Below, piece by piece: positions 57,135 through 64,000 of a stretch of 64,000 nt of DNA (the stretch's first letter is position 1; the number at the start of each line of letters is the position of its first letter). The stretch comes from Bacteroidota bacterium (GTDB taxonomy: Bacteria; Bacteroidota; Bacteroidia; Chitinophagales; Saprospiraceae), in the NCBI GenBank assembly GCA_030147525.1, contig JASBVF010000055.1, positions 1 through 64,000 of the forward strand. Reading direction: 5' to 3'. The position numbers and the translations under genes were made by a program. The notes beneath the pieces are model-generated. The model was not told the origin of the DNA. It did no database searches and worked only from the letters and a program-made list of their open reading frames with translations.

Positions 57135-60100
57135 ATGAAATCCAGCATCCTCTACAAAACTAAAACTGTATTACTTTCGGTTGTTCTGTCGGCTTTTTTT
57201 ACGATCAGCCTGCAAGCACAACTGGAACTCAGAGTGGGTGTTCTTGCTGATGGTGTAACGTATGCCGTTTACGCACGACCGGACGGAACGATTAACCCGA
57301 GTACCAATACCATTACGGGTACCGGGCAGATTACGTTGGTCGTTCCGGCGGATTTTACCTATTCCAATTTTACGAACGTAAACGGGATATGGTCGCCTAA
57401 CGCAACCGTTCAATCGCCGATTGAGAATCCTGACCACGACTACATTTCAATCGGCCTGACGGTCGATAACGGGATTGATTATATCTCGGGGCAGGAGACG
57501 ATGTTATTCAGGTTAAAACGAACCTCGGCGTGTAGCGGCGAGGTTCACCTCATTGATAACGACGACGATCCGTTTGCCCAGTTGCCCAACTCAGTAGGGA
57601 CTAACCCCGGGAATGATCTTAGCGTGATTGATATCGGCCGTGCAGGGCTGCCTTCCTATTTTTATACACTCAATTATGGTTTTGCGCCCGGATGCGAGGA
57701 TGCTGACGGGGATGGTATTTTCAATCATATCGAAGACACCAACGGCAACGGGGTAGTGGATCCAGGTGAAACTGATCCTAACAATCCTGATACAGATGGT
57801 GATGGAATTGAGGATGGGGTGGAAGATGCTAATAAAAACGGACAGGTAGATGTCGGGGAAACTGACCCCAGGGATCATTGTGATCCGTATGCCTTCGCTC
57901 CTGATTGTGATTGGGACGGCGACGGCCTCGTCAATTCACAGGATCCCGATGACGATAATGACGGGGTGGCTGACGGTTTTGATGTGGCTAATTTCAACAA
58001 AGACAGCGATAGCGATGGTGACGGCATCAGTGATGATGATGAAACAGGTAACGATGGTGTTTACAATGCCGGTACTGACAGTGACCCGCTGAATCCTTGC
58101 GATCCGGACATTAACTCCGTTGCCTGTACAGCAACGGATGCGGATGGCGATGGTTACTACGCTGACTTATCGCCAAATGATCCGCTTTACGATCCGCTGG
58201 ATGACAATCCGTGCGTGCCTTCGATGATGGCTGGCGCCTGTGATTTTGATAGCGATGGACTGCCCAATAGCACCGATCCCGATGATGACGGTGATGGCGT
58301 GAACGATGTTAACGATGTTGATCCATACAATCCGAACTCAGACAGCGACAACGACGGCCTGTCAGATATCATTGAAACTGGCGGTGACGGCGTCTACAAT
58401 CAAGGTGTTGATACCAATCCGCTTAACCCGGATACCGACAACGACGGCATCAAGGACGGTGTGGAAGATACCGATAAGGATGGCAACAAAGATCCGAACG
58501 AGACCGACCCATTGAAGGCAGACACGGATGGCGATGGCTTGAAAGACGGTGTTGAAGACGCTAATAAAAATGGCCAGATCGACCCAGGAGAAAGCGATCC
58601 GCTCGACCGGTGTGATCCGCAGGCTATTTTTGGAGAATGTGATTTTGATGGCGATGGTATCATTAACTCGCAAGATCCGGACGACGACAATGACGGTGTG
58701 GTGGATACCAGCGACGTTGGCCCTTACAACCCGAATAGCGACAGCGATGGTGATGGCATTACTGATTTGCAGGAAACAACCAATGGAACCAATCCATTGA
58801 ATGCCTGCGACCCTAATGTCAACGTGTCTGCGTGTGTTAAAAAGGATTTGGATGGAGACTTGTTTTTTGGCAATTATCCACCCAGCCATCCAAAATATGA
58901 CCCGAATGATGCTAACCCTTGTATCCCAAGCTTTGCTGCCGGTACCTGCGATTTCGATGGGGATGGTATCATCAACGCTCAGGATCCTGACGATGACAAC
59001 GACGGTGTGGCTGACTTGTATGATGTTGGCAAATACAACCCTAACTCGGATAGCGACAGCGATGGAATTGTCGACAATGTGGAGACAGGCGGCGACGGCG
59101 TTTACAACCCTGGCATTGATACAAACCCGCTGAACGACGATACAGACGGTGACGGCCTGAAAGACGGCTGCGAGGATAAAAATAAAAATGGTGACCTGGA
59201 TCCTGGCGAAACTGATCCGTTGAAAGCTGACACAGACGGCGACGGAATCAAGGATGGTGTGGAAGATGCCAATAAGAACTGCGTTCTTGATCCGGGTGAA
59301 AGTGATCCGCTCGACAAATGCAGCCCGAATAAAACATTGCCTTTCTGCGACTTTGACGGCGATGGCCTCATCAACTCCCAAGACCTCGACGACGACAATG
59401 ACGGCGTACTCGATGTTGATGATGTCAATCCTTACAATCCGAACTCTGACAGCGACTTTGATGGTATTACCGATATCATTGAAACGGGTGGCGACGGCGT
59501 TTACAACGTTGGCATCGACACAAACCCGCTCAATGATGATACGGACGGCGACGGCATCAAGGATGGCATTGAGGATAAAAATAAAAATGGTAACGTAGAC
59601 ATTGGTGAAACCGATCCTGTTAACCCGAATACGGACGGCGATTTGCTGGCAGACGGCGAAGAGGATATCAACCGGAATGGTAAAATTGATCCGGGAGAAA
59701 GTGATCCGCTTGACCCGTGCAGCCCGTTTGCGACCAGTGGATACTGCGATTACACAGACAATGATAACGACGGATTTTATGCTGACCTTCCTCCAAACGA
59801 TCCGCTCTACGATCCGAATGACGACAATGCCTGTGTGCCGTTGGTGTCAGCTCCGACCTGTGATTTTGACGGGGATGGCATTGTGAACCAGAATGACCTC
59901 GACGACGACAATGACGGTGTACTCGATATTCACGACGTTGGTCCTTACAATCCGAACTCTGACAGCGACAATGACGGTATTTCCGACAACGTCGAAACCG
60001 GCGGCGATGGCGTGTACAACAATGGTATCGACACGCACCCGCTCAACCCTGACACGGACGGCGATGGCATCAAGGATGGCGTTGAAGATGCTAATAAAAA

Positions 60101-63100
60101 CGGCGTCTTTGATGTTGGTGAAACTAATCCGAGGAAAGTTGATACGGATGGTGACGGAATTCCGGATGGTGTGGAAGATGCCAATAGAAACGGCGTCGTC
60201 AACCAGGGCGAATCTGATCCGAGGGACAAATGTGATCCTTACACCAACTTCCCAGGCGAATGTCTTCCTACGGATATCGATGGTGACGGGTATTTCTCTG
60301 ATTTCCCGCCAAACCATCCTTCCTTTGACCCTGACGACTTTAACCCTTGTGTTCCAGATAACACCGCAGGTACCTGTGATTTTGATGGCGATGGCATCAT
60401 CAACGCCCAGGATTTTGACGATGATAATGACGGTGTTGCCGATGTGGATGACGTAGATCCGTACAATCCGAACAGTGACTCTGATAACGACGGCATTTCA
60501 GATAATGATGAAACCGGCGGTGATGGCGTGTACGATCCGGAATTTGACAGCGATCCGCTCGATCCTTGTGATCCGAACGTGAATACCGTTGCTTGTAGCG
60601 GAGTTGATGAAGATGGTGACGGTTACTATTCCAACTTTACACCTGACGATCCAAGCTTTGATCCTGACGACAACAACCCGTGTATTCCGGACCACACTGC
60701 AGGATTGTGCGACTTTGATGGTGACGGACTGATCAACAGTGTTGACAAAGATGACGACAATGATGGCGTAAAAGATGTCAACGACGTCGATCCTTACGAT
60801 CCGATGAGCGACAGTGATGCTGATGGAATTGCAGACAACATCGAAACTGGCGGCGATGCTCAATACAATCCGGGCATTGATACCAATCCGCTGGATGATG
60901 ATACAGATAACGATGGTATCCTGGACGGTACCGAAGATGCAAATCAAAATGGTAATCTGGACGCCGGTGAGACCGATCCGCTCGATCCTGACAGCGACGA
61001 CGACGGACTGAATGACGGGGTAGAGGATGCCAATAAAAATGGTATTCTTGATCCGGGTGAAAGTGATCCGTTGGATCTCTGCGATCCGAATGCAACTTTC
61101 GCAAGCTGTGATTTCGATGGGGACGGTACGCCGAACAACATCGATCAGGACGACGATGGAGACGGTGTGGCAGACGATGTGGATGCCGACCCATTCAACC
61201 CTAACAGCGATAGTGATGCGGATGGTATTTCCGATATTGAAGAAACCAATAATGGTTGGAATCCGCTGAATGCCTGTAGTCCTAATTCGTCAGCACCGAA
61301 CTGTGTGCCGGTTGACCACGACAATGACGGATATGCAGCGAACTTCCCATCCGATGATCCGCTTTTCGATCCGGATGACAATGATGGCTGCGTACCTGAT
61401 TTCACAGCTGGTAGCTGCGATTTTGACGATGACGGCATCATCAACTCGGAGGATGCGGATGACGATAATGACGGCGTGGCCGATGTTGATGACGTTGATC
61501 CGTTCGATCCAAACAGTGATAGCGACAACGACGGACTTACGGACGTCATTGAAACCGGTGGCGACGGCGTTTACAATGCCGGCGTGGATACGGATCCGCT
61601 CAACCCTGACACGGACGGAGATTTGATTCCTGACGGTGTGGAAGATGCTGACCAGGATGGCGAACAGGATTTTAATGAAACGAATCCGTTAAATCCAGAT
61701 ACTGACGAAGACGGTTTGTCTGATGGTGAGGAAGACGCAAATCAGAATGGTCAGCTTGATCCGGGTGAAAGCGATCCGCTCGATCATTGCGATCCGGACA
61801 ATACGCTGCCGGCCTGCGATTTTGACAACGATTTATTGTCAAATGACGTGGACCTCGATGACGATAACGATGGTGTGCCGGATGCGCAGGATGTCGATCC
61901 GTTCAATCCGAACAGCGACAGCGACGGCGATGGTATTTCAGATATCGATGAGACTAACGGCAACACCGATCCGCTCAATGCCTGTGATCCGAATGTTGAC
62001 AGCAACGCCTGTGTGCCTACAGACGAAGATGGTGACGGCTACGTCGGAAACTTCCCGGAATCACATCCTGATTTCGATCCGGATGACAATGATCCTTGCG
62101 TGCCGCAAGTATCAGCGGGCACCTGTGATTTCGATCAGGACGGCATCATCAATGACCAGGATCCTGACGACGATGGCGACGGTGTGAAAGACGTTGATGA
62201 CGTTGATCCGTACAACCCGAACAGCGACAGTGACAGCGACGGTATCACCGATATCGTTGAAACCAAAGGTGACGGTACTTACAACGTCGGTATCGATACG
62301 GATCCGCTAAATCCTGATACAGACGGCGACGGAATCCTCGACGGTGTTGAAGATAAAAACAAGAACGGTACGGTGAATACAGGTGAAACCAATCCACTGG
62401 ACCCTGACACTGACAAAGACGGCATCAACGACGGCGTGGAAGATGCCAACAAAAACGGCGTCCTCGATCCGGGTGAAAGCGATCCGCTGGATGCCTGCGA
62501 TCCTAATGCCACCCAGAGTTTCTGTGACTTTGATGGCGATGGCCTGACCAATGACGTTGATCCGGACGATGATAATGACTGCGTCAACGATGGCAACGAT
62601 GTTGATCCGTTTGATCCAAACAGCGATTCGGACGACGACGGCTTCACGGATATCGAAGAGTGCCAGAACGGCAGCAATCCGCTCAATCCATGCGATCCTG
62701 AACCGGTAGCTGCAATTTGTTCCGGCTCTGTTGATGAAGATGGCGATGGTTACTTTGGCGATGTAAATCCGAGCAATCCAACATGGGATCCGGACGACAA
62801 CGACCCATGTGTTCCGGAGCATACCGTAGGTGCCTGTGACTTTGACAACGATGGCATTCCGAACAGCCAGGATCCGGACGACGATGGTGACGGTGTCAAC
62901 GATGTGGACGATGACGATCCGTTTGATCCAAACAGCGATTCAGACGGCGACGGCTACTCCGACATTGATGAAACAACCAACGGTAGCAACCCGCTCGATC
63001 CCTGTGATCCGCAACCGATCTTCGGATGTGGTACGATCGACAACGATGGCGACGGATACTTCTCGGATTTGGATTCTAATGATCCTAATTATGATCCGGA

Positions 63101-64000
63101 TGATACCAATCCTTGTATCCCTGAGCTTTGCGGCCCTGCCTGCGATATCGACGGCGACGGCGCTGCAAATGCTAATGACTCGGATGACGACGGCGATGGT
63201 GTTGCCGATGTTGACGACATTGATCCATGCGATCCTGAAAGCGATACAGATGGTGATGGAATTTCTGATATCGATGAAACAACGAATGGCAGCGATCCGC
63301 TTGACTTCTGCGATCCGAACCCGACACCTGACTGTGGCGGCACAGTAGATGCGGATGGCGACGGCTACTATTCCGATTCCGATCCTACGCATCCAACGTA
63401 TGATCCGGACGATGCTGACCCATGCGTACCAGATGTATGCAGCCCGGCTTGTGACCTTGACCTGGATGGCATTGCCAATAGCCAGGATGACGACGACGAC
63501 AACGACGGCGTACTGGATGCGGATGATATCGATCCTTGCGATCCTGAAAGTGACTCTGACGGTGATGGCATCTCCGATATGACGGAGACGCTCAACGGCA
63601 CTGATCCGCTTGATTTCTGCGATCCGGTCAATACTTCGCCTTCCTGTGATTTTGACGGTGACGGCCTTACAAATGACGTTGACGACGATGATGATGGAGA
63701 TTGTGTAGCGGATTTGGACGATGTCGATCCGTTTGATCCAAATAGCGACTCTGACAACGATGGAATTACGGATGCTGACGAATGTGCGAATCAAACCGAT
63801 CCGCTCGATTTCTGTGATCCAAATAGTGACGCTGACCAGTGTGATTGCGACAATGACGGAGTCCTCAATGTTGATGACGACGACGACGACAACGACGGCG
63901 TGGCAGATGCTGACGATGAAGACCCATGCAACCCTGACAGCGATAGCGACAATGATACAATTTCAGATATTGATGAAACAACCAATGGCAGCGATCCGCT
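57135..64000 (+). CDS. Giant Asp-rich thrombospondin type 3 repeat protein (3' end beyond window)
   Basis: The gene opens with ATG 57135 and stays open to the window edge: 2288 codons, no stop. Signal peptide is about 1-28 (LLSVVLSAFFTISLQAQ). An N-terminal beta domain follows (about 30-185; LRVGVLADGVTYAVYARPDGTINP), resembling cohesin/Ig-like modules. From about 190 on it is a continuous array of calcium-binding TSP3-type loops (DxDxDGxxD). They are organised in larger blocks: DGDGYYxDxxPxDPxYDPDDxNPCVP; then CDFDGDGIINSQDPDDDNDGV; then DVDPYNPNSDSDxDGISDxxET; then, in many units, GGDGVYNxGIDTNPLN and PDTDGDGIKDGVEDANKNG-DPGESDPLD-CDP. The CDFDGDG block occurs 18 times. Regular Cys pairs suggest disulfide-pinned units. 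It is expected to be a rigid, calcium-loaded surface or matrix protein, probably with a T9SS tail or adhesin region beyond the window. Confidence 0.9.
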   Translation, partial: MKSSILYKTKTVLLSVVLSAFFTISLQAQLELRVGVLADGVTYAVYARPDGTINPSTNTITGTGQITLVVPADFTYSNFTNVNGIWSPNATVQSPIENPDHDYISIGLTVDNGIDYISGQETMLFRLKRTSACSGEVHLIDNDDDPFAQLPNSVGTNPGNDLSVIDIGRAGLPSYFYTLNYGFAPGCEDADGDGIFNHIEDTNGNGVVDPGETDPNNPDTDGDGIEDGVEDANKNGQVDVGETDPRDHCDPYAFAPDCDWDGDGLVNSQDPDDDNDGVADGFDVANFNKDSDSDGDGISDDDETGNDGVYNAGTDSDPLNPCDPDINSVACTATDADGDGYYADLSPNDPLYDPLDDNPCVPSMMAGACDFDSDGLPNSTDPDDDGDGVNDVNDVDPYNPNSDSDNDGLSDIIETGGDGVYNQGVDTNPLNPDTDNDGIKDGVEDTDKDGNKDPNETDPLKADTDGDGLKDGVEDANKNGQIDPGESDPLDRCDPQAIFGECDFDGDGIINSQDPDDDNDGVVDTSDVGPYNPNSDSDGDGITDLQETTNGTNPLNACDPNVNVSACVKKDLDGDLFFGNYPPSHPKYDPNDANPCIPSFAAGTCDFDGDGIINAQDPDDDNDGVADLYDVGKYNPNSDSDSDGIVDNVETGGDGVYNPGIDTNPLNDDTDGDGLKDGCEDKNKNGDLDPGETDPLKADTDGDGIKDGVEDANKNCVLDPGESDPLDKCSPNKTLPFCDFDGDGLINSQDLDDDNDGVLDVDDVNPYNPNSDSDFDGITDIIETGGDGVYNVGIDTNPLNDDTDGDGIKDGIEDKNKNGNVDIGETDPVNPNTDGDLLADGEEDINRNGKIDPGESDPLDPCSPFATSGYCDYTDNDNDGFYADLPPNDPLYDPNDDNACVPLVSAPTCDFDGDGIVNQNDLDDDNDGVLDIHDVGPYNPNSDSDNDGISDNVETGGDGVYNNGIDTHPLNPDTDGDGIKDGVEDANKNGVFDVGETNPRKVDTDGDGIPDGVEDANRNGVVNQGESDPRDKCDPYTNFPGECLPTDIDGDGYFSDFPPNHPSFDPDDFNPCVPDNTAGTCDFDGDGIINAQDFDDDNDGVADVDDVDPYNPNSDSDNDGISDNDETGGDGVYDPEFDSDPLDPCDPNVNTVACSGVDEDGDGYYSNFTPDDPSFDPDDNNPCIPDHTAGLCDFDGDGLINSVDKDDDNDGVKDVNDVDPYDPMSDSDADGIADNIETGGDAQYNPGIDTNPLDDDTDNDGILDGTEDANQNGNLDAGETDPLDPDSDDDGLNDGVEDANKNGILDPGESDPLDLCDPNATFASCDFDGDGTPNNIDQDDDGDGVADDVDADPFNPNSDSDADGISDIEETNNGWNPLNACSPNSSAPNCVPVDHDNDGYAANFPSDDPLFDPDDNDGCVPDFTAGSCDFDDDGIINSEDADDDNDGVADVDDVDPFDPNSDSDNDGLTDVIETGGDGVYNAGVDTDPLNPDTDGDLIPDGVEDADQDGEQDFNETNPLNPDTDEDGLSDGEEDANQNGQLDPGESDPLDHCDPDNTLPACDFDNDLLSNDVDLDDDNDGVPDAQDVDPFNPNSDSDGDGISDIDETNGNTDPLNACDPNVDSNACVPTDEDGDGYVGNFPESHPDFDPDDNDPCVPQVSAGTCDFDQDGIINDQDPDDDGDGVKDVDDVDPYNPNSDSDSDGITDIVETKGDGTYNVGIDTDPLNPDTDGDGILDGVEDKNKNGTVNTGETNPLDPDTDKDGINDGVEDANKNGVLDPGESDPLDACDPNATQSFCDFDGDGLTNDVDPDDDNDCVNDGNDVDPFDPNSDSDDDGFTDIEECQNGSNPLNPCDPEPVAAICSGSVDEDGDGYFGDVNPSNPTWDPDDNDPCVPEHTVGACDFDNDGIPNSQDPDDDGDGVNDVDDDDPFDPNSDSDGDGYSDIDETTNGSNPLDPCDPQPIFGCGTIDNDGDGYFSDLDSNDPNYDPDDTNPCIPELCGPACDIDGDGAANANDSDDDGDGVADVDDIDPCDPESDTDGDGISDIDETTNGSDPLDFCDPNPTPDCGGTVDADGDGYYSDSDPTHPTYDPDDADPCVPDVCSPACDLDLDGIANSQDDDDDNDGVLDADDIDPCDPESDSDGDGISDMTETLNGTDPLDFCDPVNTSPSCDFDGDGLTNDVDDDDDGDCVADLDDVDPFDPNSDSDNDGITDADECANQTDPLDFCDPNSDADQCDCDNDGVLNVDDDDDDNDGVADADDEDPCNPDSDSDNDTISDIDETTNGSDP

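Noticed and set aside
58362-59381. 339-codon minus-strand frame in the TSP3 region (and similar ones up to 63794)
   Set aside because: These arise because GAT/GAC-rich repeats read without stops on the other strand. The low-complexity Val/Ile/Arg patterns are reflections of the Asp-rich repeats.

Overview
The window comes from a Bacteroidota chromosome, most likely a Saprospiria-type (Lewinella/Haliscomenobacter-like) bacterium; this placement is inference from gene content. The support is: two SusC/RagA TonB-dependent receptors and a SusD; many proteins ending in a type IX secretion (T9SS) sorting domain; SprB-type repeat adhesins; DUF1800/DUF1501 pairs; MbnP/MbnH proteins; and promoters matching the Bacteroidota pattern TTTG/TTG-N17-21-TAnnTTTG rather than the E. 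coli one. No rRNA, CRISPR array or prophage was seen.

Layout. 1-800: an IS200/REP-associated transposase between oppositely oriented REP-like palindromes. 0.9-18.4 kb: a polysaccharide utilisation locus with two divergent arms. The leftward arm has a T9SS-secreted GH144 enzyme, a six-module secreted protein and a SusC with no SusD. The rightward arm has a lipoprotein GH144, a GH3 beta-glucosidase, SusC and SusD. GH144 plus GH3 points to beta-1,2-glucan (or a related glucan) as substrate. 18.5-18.8 kb: tRNA-Leu and tRNA-Gly. 18.9-28.1 kb, all leftward: an orphan ABC ATPase, a nicotinamidase-like protein without catalytic residues, ribH, a TPR membrane protein, pdhA, a TIR-TPR-SDR fusion, a TlpA-like lipoprotein and a small conserved protein.

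28.2-32.2 kb: a GT4 glycosyltransferase, a CDP-alcohol phosphatidyltransferase with a degenerate nucleotidyltransferase-like N-terminus, and an alkaline-phosphatase-fold phosphodiesterase, possibly a polar-lipid or glycolipid pathway. 32.3-34.6 kb leftward: fmt, a small lipoprotein and a thioredoxin-TPR protein. 34.9-41.8 kb: alpha/beta hydrolase, SCP2 protein, DUF1800 and DUF1501 proteins, a small secreted protein and a Tat-exported Gfo/Idh/MocA oxidoreductase. 41.9-45.8 kb: DUF58 protein, two MbnP-like lipoproteins and an MbnH-like di-haem enzyme, probably for copper handling. 46.2-49.7 kb: a nine-repeat SprB-like adhesin.

49.8-56.6 kb: an SNase-like protein with a large insertion, a peroxiredoxin-like protein, aroC, a CBM48-like/esterase T9SS protein, hemH, a HAD hydrolase, tRNA-Lys and a gamma-glutamylcyclotransferase-like protein. 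57.1 kb to the end: the first 2288 codons of a very large Asp-rich thrombospondin type 3 repeat protein, still open at the window edge.

Most notable: the TIR-TPR-SDR fusion; the SusD-less arm whose SusC sits 14 nt behind an intrinsic terminator; the six-module secreted protein; the catalytically stripped nicotinamidase homologue; and a recurring class of intergenic hairpins built from short tandem words, one of which encodes part of a lipoprotein signal peptide.
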